A stretch of 64,000 bases of DNA, taken from NCBI GenBank assembly GCA_037178625.1, contig CM074135.1, positions 3,102,001-3,166,000 on the forward strand, given 5' to 3'. The DNA is from Skeletonema tropicum (lineage: Eukaryota > Bacillariophyta > Thalassiosirophyceae > Thalassiosirales > Thalassiosiraceae). Shown here piece by piece: positions 47,097-57,396 of the stretch; within the stretch, counting starts at the first letter, position 1; the number at the start of each line of letters is the position of its first letter. The notes beneath the pieces are model-generated. The model worked only from the letters and a program-made list of their open reading frames with translations, did no database searches and was not told where the DNA came from. Made by a program: the position numbers and the translations under genes.

Positions 47097-47930
47097 ATCG
47101 ACATGGCCGACGCTTCCACTAGAGAGACACAAGATGCCATAACAAACAAACCCGTCCGTACGGTAGCATAAATTTATAAATGACATAAGCGCTATGTCAT
47201 GGCGCAGCTATCCGTCAAGTTTCATCACTGCAGCTATTGTATTAATTTCCATAATATCAATAGAGCAGCGACTGCTCACACATCAAATCTCTCGCTCCGT
47301 CGCTCACTCCCATACCACCTCTTCTATTACCCCCCATGTTTAATAACACCCATATTGGCAGTAACCACGCCTTCCTAATAATAATTAACGCCCCCCTATT
47401 TATTATTATCCTCATAACTACGCTACACACTCGGATATTTAAAGCCACACAAGGCAATAATATTTACATGTCCAACAATAAATACATATTAATTCACTTG
47501 AATTAATCCTTTAAATTAGCATTATTATTTATCATAGTTGCTTATTATTTAGTCGATACTATCGGCAATGCGATTCTGTCATTATTCCTCTGCATCTTCT
47601 TTTGAAGGGTAATAATACTACATTACATCAATGCATCCCCATCTGTGCGCAATTATTTCATCATGTTGATGTCGGCTACGGATGCTTCTCAGGCGATGGC
47701 GGCGGATCAATAAAACCTTCACTGATCGATTGCGCTATGTATGACGTTGAAAATATGCCGCCATACGTCTTATTGCTCCAAGTATTGGCCGAGAACGAGC
47801 CGGTGCCGCCGGGCAAGTTATTGTGATGACTTCGCTCCATTTTCTCTCTGCAGAATATTATTAGATATCATGCTACACACAATATTATTATTCAGTTCCT
47901 TCGCCCCTCATGTCGGCTATGATGATGCGG
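47084..47930. repeat. Duplicated block C, copy 1
   Basis: About 847 bases matching 56202-57048 at very high identity. AT-rich with short random-looking frames. The two copies diverge right after GATGATGCG, where copy 2 carries the Penelope insertion. Confidence 0.9.
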
Positions 47931-48052
47931 CCATGTTGGTGCTATTTTTATGTGCAGGATTTTTGTGTGCTGTCGTCTACATAGTAGTAAGACATCATCT
48001 CCCCATGGTGATGGTCTTCGGGTTCGGATCGGGTGGTGGGAGGTGGTGATGT

Positions 48053-48172
48053 TTCCATGGGTGAAATCTCAAAAGTGGGAAAAGCCCATGTACACATCCA
48101 TCGGTTGTGGTGTTCCATGGGTGAAATCTCAAAAGTGGGAAGAAGCCCATGTACATATCCATCCGCGATCAC
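48053..48172. repeat. 60-base tandem duplication
   Basis: TTCCATGGGTGAAATCTCAA begins at 48053 and again at 48113, followed in both by AAGTGGGAA and a CCCATGTACA-CATCCATC tail. Confidence 0.8.
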
Positions 48173-48180
48173 TACTACAG

Positions 48181-48617
48181 CCCTAAACAAATTGCTTTTT
48201 TTTGGCATTTTGAGCTACAAATGACTCATCTTGCCAACGGGACTACTCATATTGCCAATCGTGACTACTCATAATTCCAAAGGCTACTACTAGCTTTATT
48301 CCACTGTATTAGCTCTTTTACCAAATTTGACCAATCTGGTTCTCCTACCTCAGACCACACCAACCTACATCCTTCTCTCGACACAACTCACCATGGCGCC
48401 GCTCAAATACCATTCGACACAACTTGCCATAGCACATCAAATTAATGATATCGTTGTATAAAATTCAGGTGGTATCTGCGCCACATCATCGCGCTAATAT
48501 CCGCCAAATATCGTTCCTGTAACTACAATATTATTTTCCATATTATTTAAGGAGCCTCGCTCGCTCATACATGTTGTTGCTTGCAATCCCCTTGCCCAAA
48601 CCATGCTCGCAATCCCC
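48181..48617. repeat. Duplicated block D, copy 1
   Basis: Starts at CCCTAAACAAATTGC. It matches 58672-59109 along its length, and its first 180 bases match 56018-56198. No gene. Confidence 0.9.
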
Positions 48618-48802
48618 CTAAACAAAGTGATAATTTTTTCATATAACCGTCAGAAAATGTGGCTTATGTGAAACACGACCACGGCTATTTGAACCGTGAC
48701 TGTAGTTTATTTGAAAGTGCTACTGCCAGCTTGATTGCACAGTATGAGCACCTCTACCAAAGAATCACCCTCAGATCATTCATCTCCTCCTCAACTCGAA
48801 CT
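48616..48802. repeat. Duplicated block B, copy 2
   Basis: Joins block D on its left and duplication A on its right, with CCCTAA at the left junction. Confidence 0.88.
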
Positions 48803-48906
48803 TAGTACACTTCGTCCGTGGTGCTGAAAGTTGCAACAAGTCCTGGTACAAAACCTACGTACAGCCTATATATGAATTCCAACGTAGGCCTACGTAGGAA
48901 TTAAAA

Positions 48907-48919
48907 CCCTAACCCTAAC
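48907..48919 (+). repeat. Interstitial telomere-type repeat
   Basis: CCCTAACCCTAAC, copied along with duplication A. Confidence 0.85.
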
Positions 48920-49441
48920 TTGAGCATTGAAATTGGTTTTTGTCAGTCCAACAAGGGGTTGGCAGTCGGTGGTTTTGTACATGGACTGAAAATGTTTGGT
49001 GGTTGTTTTGGTGAAGGCCATTGTTGATGTGGTGGTACGAGGGATCCCAGATGGGTTTGAGGCTACTGCTAGCTAAATTGCACAGTCTTGGCCCTTTTTC
49101 CAAACATCCACTCTCATCTCCCAAAATCACAGATCACGCTATCTCACAACATTCGCAACTCCACCATGGCATGAGCCGCTTCTCCCCTACGTAACACACA
49201 ATGCTCTCCTAGCACACACAATAAAGCAAATAAACAAACAAACATTCAGAGACATAAGCGCAACTAACTACCATCCACATAGCATGTCTACTAAATATTA
49301 TCTACATAATCATTGTATGCATACATTTTTGGGGTGGATTGTTTCTGGGGTGCTGCAGAGCAAAAAGAGCTACGACAAACTAAATACCAGCACCAAGCCT
49401 GCCGGGGTACATGTGCATTAACAATTTTTGTTTGCGCCAGT

Positions 49442-49833
49442 CTAGATAGAATCTTTTCCAGCAGCATTGCTCTTCCTCAATTTCTTCACATTGCGACTAT
49501 TCCCCCCCTTCTTCACTTCACATTTATTATTTTCTGATGCTATTTCAAGATTCAGCTCATCCAACTCCTGTTGGACATTGCTCATGTGCTCCCAATATTT
49601 TTTGTTACTACCTATATAGAGTAAGAAAGGAGGGCGGTATACACATGTCAGCAAGGAACTGCAGATCTTTGTAAAAGGAAAATCAAATCTAACTCACTAG
49701 CTACTGCCTCCATTGCCATGAACCCATACATGCGTCTGTTTGCCTCAGCTGCTTCCTTCTGGTTTTTTTCTAATGCGGCAAGTCGCTCCTCAAGACGTTG
49801 CTTCTTTTCTAAAAGCAGCCTTAGATGTTGCAT
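49442..49833 (-). CDS. Small coiled-coil protein, two exons
   Basis: Exon 1 is 49833-49698 and exon 2 is 49611-49442. The 86-base intron has GTGAGT and TATATAG ends and splits a Ser codon in phase, giving 101 residues. Exon 1 has a strong heptad-like helix (LLEKKQRLEERLAALEKNQK) and exon 2 continues with another (HMSNVQQELDELNLEIASEN) and a basic tail. The frame is open upstream of the ATG, so more exons may exist. No enzyme or family is recognised. The paralogue at 45978-46367 is frameshifted, which argues that this is the functional copy if either is. Confidence 0.45.
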
Positions 49834-50021
49834 AATGATGCTGATGATGATAGAGGAAAGAGCATATGCAGCTTCACACTTTGGAATTATGAGAACTAAA
49901 AGAAGAGTAGACTGTGATGCAATCTGTCACCTATTCAAGATTTGGAGTTGTGAGAGCTCCAAAATAACATGGCATTTGACTCATAACATGTGACTCCTTC
50001 AACCTTAGCTTCAACTGGAGG

Positions 50022-52015
50022 GAAACTGTCCATGAGAGATGAGAGATGATGTCAGACCATGTGGTACTCAATGCTCAGGAAGTCCAATCCAAAATACTTC
50101 CTCTGCATTCAGTACCGCATCACCACATTGACAGAGAAGCTGTCCATGAGAGATGAGAGATGATGTCAGACAATGTGGTACTCAATGCTCAGGAAGTCCA
50201 ATCCAAAATACTTCCTCTGCATTCAGTACCGCATCACCACATTGACAGAGAAGCTGTCCATGAGAGATGAGAGATGATGTCAGACAATGTGGTACTCAAT
50301 GCTCAGGAAGTCCAATCCAAAATACTTCCTCTGCATTCAGTACCGCATCACCACATTGACAGAGAAGCTGTCCATGAGAGATGAGAGATGATGTCAGACC
50401 ATGTGGTACTCAATGCTCAGGAAGTCCAATCCAAAATACTTCCTCTGCATTCAGTACCGCATCACCACATTGCCAGAGAAGCTGTCCATGAGAGATGAGA
50501 GATGATGTCAGACCATGTGGTACTCAATGCTCAGGAAGTCCAATCCAAAATACTTCCTCTGCATTCAGTACCGCATCACCACATTGACAGATGAAATACT
50601 CTGACTAAGTATCTACCTATGAAGGAGGAAGAGGAGGAGGAGATGGTGATGGAAGAGCTCATGAACTGTAGCTACTGCTTCCAGTCATATCACAGAACAA
50701 AAGAAATAATGGAGCATCAAAAGAACTTACCACTCACATACCACACTATGCCTATGTGTTGTTGTGGCCTACCTCTCATCCATTCTGATGCTGATGGAAA
50801 ATTGTGTGCCAGCTGGAGAAGAACTACCTCTCTAGAGAGGAGCAGAACTAGAATGCAGGCAATTGACAGAGAAGCTGTCCATGAGAGATGAGAGATGATG
50901 TCAGACCATGTGGTACTCAATGCTCAGGAAGTCCAATCCAAAATACTTCCTCTGCATTCAGTACCGCATCACCACATTGACAGAAAAGCTGTCCATGAGA
51001 GATGAGAGATGATGTCAGACCATGTGGTACTCAATGCTCAGGAAGTCCAATCCAAAATACTTCCTCTGCATTCAGTACCGCATCACCACATTGACAGAAA
51101 AGCTGTCCATGAGAGATGAGAGATGATGTCAGACCATGTGGTACTCAATGCTCAGGAAGTCCAATCCAAAATACTTCCTCTGCATTCAGTACCGCATCAC
51201 CACATTGACAGATGAAATACTCTGACTAAGTATCTACCTATGAAGGAGGAAGAGGAGGAGGAGATGGTGATGGAAGAGCTCATAAACTGTAGCTACTGCT
51301 TCCAGTCATATCACAGAACAAAAGAAATAATGGAGGAGCATCAAAAGAACTTACCACTCACATACCACACTATGCCTGTGTGTTGTTGTGGCCTACCTCT
51401 CATCCATTCTGATGCTGATGAAAAATTTTGCGCCAGCTGGAGAAGAACTACCTCTAGAGAGGAGCAGAACTAGAATGCAGGCAATTGACAGAGAAGCTGT
51501 CCATGAGAGATGAGAGATGATGTCAGACCATGTGGTACTCAATGCTCAGGAAGTCCAATCCAAAATACTTCCTCTGCATTCAGTACCGCATCACCACATT
51601 GACAGAAAAGCTGTCCATGAGAGATGAGAGATGATGTCAGACCATGTGGTACTCAATGCTCAGGAAGTCCAATCCAAAATACTTCCTCTGCATTCAGTAC
51701 CGCATCACCACATTGACAGAAAAGCTGTCCATGAGAGATGAGAGATGATGTCAGACCATGTGGTACTCAATGCTCAGGAAGTCCAATCCAAAATACTTCC
51801 TCTGCATTCAGTACCGCATCACCACATTGACAGATGAAATACTCTGACTAAGTATCTACCTATGAAGGAGGAAGAGGAGGAGGAGATGGTGATGGAAGAG
51901 CTCATAAACTGTAGCTACTGCTTCCAGTCATATCACAGAACAAAAGAAATAATGGAGGAGCATCAAAAGAACTTACCACTCACATACCACACTATGCCTA
52001 TGTGTTGTTGTGGCC
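50022..52015. repeat. 114-base minisatellite in 621/622-base higher-order units
   Basis: Five 114-base copies run from 50022 to 50590, then three at about 50866-51211 and three at about 51484-51833. Between blocks lies a different segment starting ATGAAATACTCTGACTAAG at 50591, 51212 and 51834. A composite unit of three 114-base repeats plus a roughly 275-base segment is thus repeated in tandem. A further partial composite lies at 54574-54892. Confidence 0.92.
51240..51473 (+). CDS. Glu-rich, Cys-containing small open frame (three tandem versions)
   Basis: It begins MKEEEEEEMVMEEL and contains NCSYCFQSYHRT, CCCGLPLIHSDAD and a later single Cys, which could bind zinc. Related frames start at 50619 and 51862. 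The version at 51862 is fused after CCCGL to unrelated sequence at about 52015. The frames differ at their ends through small changes around CTCTAGAGAG. Coding status is uncertain. Confidence 0.3.
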   Translation: MKEEEEEEMVMEELINCSYCFQSYHRTKEIMEEHQKNLPLTYHTMPVCCCGLPLIHSDADEKFCASWRRTTSREEQN

Positions 52016-52191
52016 TTCGCCGCCTCCCGCCACGAAGTGGCGAATTTATGACGGATGTTTGGTGGGGCTGTTCTCCCCATTATTTTGTCAAAATAACCAC
52101 GAATAACCATCAACTTTTTCGAGAGGACCAACAAGATGGCCGAAAAGAATCACCAGTATAGTTCTGTCATCCATAGGAAAAAGACACTACC

Positions 52192-53798
52192 ATGAGATTG
52201 AGATTTCGAAACAATACCCTCCGCTTTATCATCCGCTACAGCGGTGTATTATTAGGATGCCGCGCCATAGGCGGCGACGGCGGCTCAGCCCCCCGAGGCC
52301 AACGCAACCTCGGCGAAGCAATTGGTACCCTTCGAAACGACCAGTGTGCATTCAGACTGTGGGTTGCATATCGAAAATCTCGTGATCGCCCTGCAGAAAT
52401 AAGCCCGGAAGAGCTTCTCGATGCAGAAGATATTGTTACTGATCTTTGCAGGTTTACAGCGTCACGCGTTATCCCCCTCAACTTTGATGAAAATCTGGAA
52501 CGTCCGCAGAACAGCGACAGTAATCGCCTAGTGACTGCAGCATCTCTCGAGAAGTACATTGGGAAGATAATTAAATACTTCAGAGGAGTCTATCCTGATC
52601 ATCCTGAATGGAAGGATCTCGATCTGAACGACCAAAAGGCCATGCCGGAGTTTTGGACGAATTTAAAACCTGGTTTCAAAAAAAGAGATCCAATTATTTC
52701 ATCTCATGTACCGTGGCGATGGCATCATTGGGCTGGAGGAAATCCGGCCATTGTATAATTGGCTTGGGTTGGATGACGAGGAAGGCAAATATCCGCATCG
52801 CCTATGTGATCTGAAGCACATATTTATTCACCTAATCAAAAAGGCCGACGATGGGGAGAACAAAAATAATTGTCAGTTTGTAGCCATTATTCACTCTATC
52901 GCCGAGGCAATTGGAAGGGGAGGGGAGGCAAAATTCCAAACGTTCAGAGACTGGTACTTCGATTATTTGTGGAATGTGACGAACACTCCATGGAAGGAGA
53001 AGAAAACGTTATTTCAAGTGATCAGCGACCAACCTGTGAAATGCTGGCATCAATGGCGGAGAGTATCAAAAGTCTAACAGAGAATGTGGCGGTCTTGAAC
53101 GAGAAGTTTGGTGTAGTGGTAAGGAAGAATGTTGAGCAGGAAGCCACCATTAGCTTATTGCATGAGAAGAACTTATCTCTATGTCAGCAAGTGGATGAAC
53201 TCTCCATGATTGTTGCGCGTCGTTCTCAGCAGCTGGCAACTACTCCCGAAGGTGGAATGACCAACGCAAACAAACGTCAACGCATTAGTACTGATGTTTC
53301 ATCATTTAATTTGGTACTTCTGAAACATCTCACAGCAGAAGTACTGCCCCACCGCCCGCAACACTTCCCAATTCTGCAGCAGCACCGATGACAAATACGA
53401 CGGCGCCTACCACAACTGCGCCTACTAATACTGTGGCAGCCCCGGCTCCAGCTCCGTCTTCTACTGTCACTACCGCAGCTGCACCGCCAGCTGGACCACC
53501 AATACCTATACGTCACGGCCATCGCGCTGAGCAAGCATCCAAGGGGAAGAAGTCAAAGTCAATGAAGGACAATGACTTCTGCCACCATCTTGTTGAGTTG
53601 GCGCAGAAAGGTTGTTTTAGGCAACACTCCAAGCTCGCAAAGGGGGCCATCCCCCATGGTTATAGTGAGAGGAGTTTTGTGTTTTTTTGCTTGGAACTTG
53701 TGGACTATGTTGCTGAGCGCGACGCAGATGTGCAGGCTAATGTTGACATCGTTCGAAGTGCAAGAACTGTTGGTGTCACAAGCAACGATGTGATATGA
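52192..53798 (+). pseudogene. Possible Crypton-like tyrosine recombinase, frameshifted
   Basis: Four overlapping frames (52192-52758, 52706-53077, 52870-53391, 53388-53798) form one protein-like series with three frame changes. Part 2 has HLIKKADDGENKNNCQFVAI followed by GRGGEAKFQTFRDWYFDYLW. A Gly-Arg-Gly-Gly-Glu context resembles the first catalytic Arg box of the tyrosine recombinases carried by Cryptons (family knowledge; weak match). Part 3 is a coiled coil (ESIKSLTENVAVLNEKFGVV). Part 4 is Ala/Pro/Thr-rich, then a folded-looking stretch. The C-terminal catalytic His/Arg/Tyr boxes are not seen, so the assignment is tentative. Confidence 0.4.
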
Positions 53799-54481
53799 CT
53801 ACGGCAATCAAGACGATAATTGCAATAGCTCTTATTATAGTTATGATTGGTGTCGATAGCGACCGTGATGGGCGCGATCGTCTGTGCATCTAATGTGAGT
53901 GGACGACGACGTGTGCGTCATGCGTGCGAACTAAGAACTTGTGACGTGGAATGACCACAATGACCATGACTGTCGTAACGACTGTCATACCGGTATTGAT
54001 ATAGGCATTCCCTGTGACAGTTGGGATGAGTGTAGATGAAACGCTTGCACTTAGCGATGCAGCAGACGAAATAGTTAGTGAGTGCCATAGTCAGTTGAAT
54101 GAATTTGTACCTAGTAGTAGGAGCAGTGGAACTACTTGGTGACTACAAGAGTAGGATCAAGAAAGCAAAGGACTTACCAGCGGCTTTCAGAAAGGGTGAT
54201 GTGCAATTGATATCATTGGCTGAATTGGAACAATTGGAGATGGCATATACTCAGAGGTACATGGGGACATAGTTTTGTACTTATTTAGAGTAAATCATAG
54301 CAGATTTTGTTTCTTATTTTTCACACATCGTAAAATTCGTACTACTCTCCGACTTAGAGATTACAGAGAATGAACAACTTCTTTTACCTTGGGGGCTCAC
54401 GAATTTTAGCCTCCCCCTCACGAACTCTTCTCGAATTCGGACAAATCTCCCTAAAAAATTGTGCGCCAGCTGGAGAAGAAC

Positions 54482-54484
<3 letters not shown>
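53799..54484. other. Region without a supported gene
   Basis: It contains GT/GA-rich stretches and an AT-rich part near 54290. From about 54455 it rejoins the repeat family of 50.6-52.0 kb (TGTGCGCCAGCTGGAGAAG). Confidence 0.5.

Positions 54485-54558
<74 letters not shown>
54485..54558. repeat. Giant (CT)n(GA)n palindrome
   Basis: About 41 bases of CT repeat meet about 33 bases of GA repeat at a CTCGAG centre, making a near-perfect hairpin. It replaces the short palindrome found at the same place in sister repeats (CCTCTCTAGAGAGG near 50828; CCTCTAGAGAGG near 51450). Confidence 0.92.
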
Positions 54559-54561
<3 letters not shown>

Positions 54562-54573
54562 CAGAAATAGAAT

Positions 54574-54892
54574 GCAGGCAATTGACAAAGAAGCTGTCCA
54601 TGAGAGATGAGAGATGAGAGATGATGTCAGACCATGTGGTACTCAATGCTCAGGAAGTCCAATCCAAAATACTTCCTCTGCATTCAGTACCGCATCACCA
54701 CATTGACAGAGAAGCTGTCCATGAGAGATGATGTCAGACCATGTGGTACTCAATGCTCAGGAAGTCCAATCCAAAATACTTCCTCTGCATTCAGTACCGC
54801 ATCACCACATTGACAGATGAAATACTCTGACTAAGTATCTACCTATGAAGGAGGAAGAGGAGGAGGAGATGGTGATGGAAGAGCTCATGAAC
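54574..54892. repeat. 114-base minisatellite and composite-unit segment, isolated copy
   Basis: Two 114-base-type repeats (the second shortened by loss of one GAGAGAT) and the start of the ATGAAATACTCTGAC segment at 54817, broken at about 54892. Confidence 0.85.
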
Positions 54893-54976
54893 TTCTCATC
54901 CATAGCCGAATACAACAATTATTCTGCTCATAAAATTGATAAACGAATAAATTAGTCTTCGTCTGTACAACTGTTG

Positions 54977-55606
54977 ATGGCTCACCGACACCGACACCGA
55001 TACCCACACTCGGTTGCTATGATGAAGCGACTTGGTTGTGGGTACGTCCAAGCTCAGGAAGATTTACAACGGTTTGGAGATCGAGTCACTGACCATAGAA
55101 CTGGTGAAGTGATTCAAATAAAGCAGGAAAATGGCATCAGTTTATTTGACTTCACACCCCCAAGATCTCTGTATTGGGATGAGATTGTTGAGCTCTTCAA
55201 AAGCAACATAACCGGCCTCACGGAAGATGGTGCAAACTTGATTCAACAATTTGCTCGGAATGGGAATCTGTTTGTTGTTCGGTCAAACTTGTTTAGTTTG
55301 TTGAATGATCTATATCAATGTAAAAGGATGACACACCCGATCGCTCAACGCTATATTACAGACTTATTCAAAAGCAGTGGATGGGAGGCTGTGGTGGCTT
55401 TCAACGGTGAATTAAGTTGCGATGGTAATGTCTTCTTTATTAAAGATTTGTCTTCGGATTCAGCGACGAGATTCGTTGAGATGATGATGTGTCGAGATGA
55501 GACCATTGGCATTATCCCCCTCTCTGGCATAAAAATTTTTGAAATCATGAATGGTCACAAGCCAGATATTGTTGAATCCGTTTATTCTGGGGTGAAGACG
55601 GAATGA
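54977..55606 (+). CDS. Unrecognised 209-residue protein
   Basis: Single open frame from the ATG at 54977 with no frameshift. It starts MAHRHRHRYPHSVAMMKRLG and contains TGEVIQIKQENGISLFDFTP, a long middle helical part and SSGWEAVVAFNGELSCDGNV. It lies immediately after a broken repeat unit, so its promoter may be recent. No family is recognised, although the balanced amino-acid composition is typical of a real protein. A captured host gene fragment or mobile-element accessory protein are both possible. Confidence 0.5.
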   Translation: MAHRHRHRYPHSVAMMKRLGCGYVQAQEDLQRFGDRVTDHRTGEVIQIKQENGISLFDFTPPRSLYWDEIVELFKSNITGLTEDGANLIQQFARNGNLFVVRSNLFSLLNDLYQCKRMTHPIAQRYITDLFKSSGWEAVVAFNGELSCDGNVFFIKDLSSDSATRFVEMMMCRDETIGIIPLSGIKIFEIMNGHKPDIVESVYSGVKTE

Positions 55607-56017
55607 GGCGCCGGCATACTGTGCTGTTGGATCGCTCCTCGCACCATCATATGGTAGGATAATTTAGGAGCGCCTATTTTGAGCGTTTCAGATGGTCAAG
55701 CACCGCCAGTAGCATCGGCAACAGCATAATAATAAAATATTAGAGCAGCCAAGTAGTATTATTTGATAATATTATTATTGTTTCGTCTATTAACGTAGGG
55801 GGTGTAGGTGTGGAGGTATCTCGTCGTAGTGATGGTAGTCTCAGAGACGAGTAGAGGTGGTGACGACGCTATTGTAGCTGCGCGGAGAGCGGAGAGCGGA
55901 GAGAGAGAGAGAGCGTCTTCTGTTTTTGTCAAGCTAGTCGGCGCGCCATTCGTCCAACGGCGCCATCAATTTGCGACACAAAAAAGAGCCGCACCATGAC
56001 GGCCTCCCGTCCCACTA
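55607..56017. other. Region without a supported gene
   Basis: AT-rich near 55730-55790, then a GCGGAGA/GAGAGA run near 55890-55915. No coding region is supported. Confidence 0.5.
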
Positions 56018-56198
56018 CCCTAAACAAATTGCTTTTTTTTTGGCATTTTGAGCTACAAATTACTCATCTTGCCAACGGGACTACTCATATTGCCAACGTG
56101 ACTACTCATAATTCCAAAGGCTACTACTAGCTTTATTCCACTGTATTAGCTCTTTTACCAAATTTGACCAATCTGGTTCTCCTACCTCAGACCACACC
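56018..56198. repeat. Duplicated block D, partial copy
   Basis: Matches 48181-48362 and starts at CCCTAAACAAATTGC. It is joined directly to block C at about 56200. Confidence 0.88.
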
Positions 56199-56201
56199 TG
56201 C

Positions 56202-57048
56202 TCAACTCGAACTATCGACATGGCCGACGCTTCCACTAGAGAGACACAAGATGCCATAACAAACAAACCCGTCCATACGGTAGCATAAATTTATAAATGA
56301 CATAAGCGCTATGTCATGGCGCAGCTATCCGTCAAGTTTCATCACTGCAGCTATTGTATTAATTTCCATAATATCAATAGAGCAGCGACTGCTCACACAT
56401 CAAATCATTCGCTCCGTCGCTTACTCCCATACCACCTCTTTTATTACCCCCCATGTTTAATAACACCCATATTGGCAGTAACCGCGCCTTCCTAATAATA
56501 ATTAACGCCCCCCTATTTATTATTATTCTCATAACTACGCTATACACTCGGATATTTAAAGCCACACAAGGCAATAATATTTACATGTCCAACAATAAAT
56601 ACATATTAATTCACTTGAATTAATCCTTTAAATTAGCATTATTATTTATCATAGTTGCTTATTATTTAGTCGATACTATCGGCAATGCGATTCTGTCATT
56701 ATTCCTCTGCATCTTCTTTTGAAGGGTAATAATACTACATTACATCAATGCATCCCCATCTGTGCGCAATTATTTCGTCATGTTGATGTCGGCTACCGAT
56801 GCTTCTCAGACGATGGCGGCGGATCAATAAAACCTTCACTGATCGATTGCGCTATGTATGACGTTGAAAATATGCCGCCATACGTCTTATTGCTCCAAGT
56901 ATTGGCCGAGAACGAGCCGGTGCCGCCGGGCAAGTTATTGTGATGACTTCGCTCCATTTTCTCTCTGCAGAATATTATTAGATATCATGCTACACACAAT
57001 ATTATTATTCAGTTCCTTCGCCCCTCATGTCGGCTATGATGATGCGCC
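56202..57048. repeat. Duplicated block C, copy 2
   Basis: Matches 47084-47930. Its last 104 bases are repeated on the other side of the Penelope-like insertion. Confidence 0.9.
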
Positions 57049-57049
57049 C
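56946..57049 (+). repeat. 104-base direct repeat flanking the Penelope-like element, left
   Basis: From ACTTCGCTCC to GATGATGCGCCC, identical to 58571-58674. Confidence 0.92.
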
Positions 57050-57330
57050 GGGAGCGAGCGAAGCGAGCGACCTTACTTCTCTCTATAATCAATATATGAA
57101 CCAATATCAGATAAAGTGGTATTACTATATTACCGAAGCGTGGATGACTACGCTTTCGAATTAACTTCTTCAGCGGATAGCAATAGTAATAGTGAGGATA
57201 GGCGGCTTTGTCGATGCAAAGTTGCGAGTCATTTAGCTCTCCCTCGTTGACACGAGTTTTCTCCTTAAATGGATACGTGTCTCTGTGGGGTCATTCCTCG
57301 TTATCTAAAATAGGTAAGTTTGTACAATTG

Positions 57331-57385
57331 CTTTCCCTCAGCAAGTGTAGCTGCCGGGTAGGCAGCGGAACAAGCTGAGGGAAAG
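57331..57385 (-). other. Two-stem hairpin in the 3' region of the Penelope-like element
   Basis: The outer stem is CTTTCCCTCAGC with GCTGAGGGAAAG (12 bp, perfect). The inner stem is GCTGCC with GGCAGC around GGGTA. They are separated by a symmetric 7-by-7 internal loop. It begins 12 bases past the reverse transcriptase stop. It may be an RNA element recognised by the enzyme (inference). Confidence 0.75.
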
Positions 57386-57396
57386 GAAGGGGAGGA

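Larger units (their letters stand above)
48802..50064. repeat. Segmental duplication A, right copy
   Basis: Nearly identical to 45338-46600 and continues into the larger 114-base minisatellite array. Confidence 0.9.

Noticed and set aside
47257..47826. Open frames conserved between 47 kb and 56 kb
   Set aside because: Conservation is explained by recent segmental duplication of the whole block; the frames lie in AT-rich DNA without coding features.
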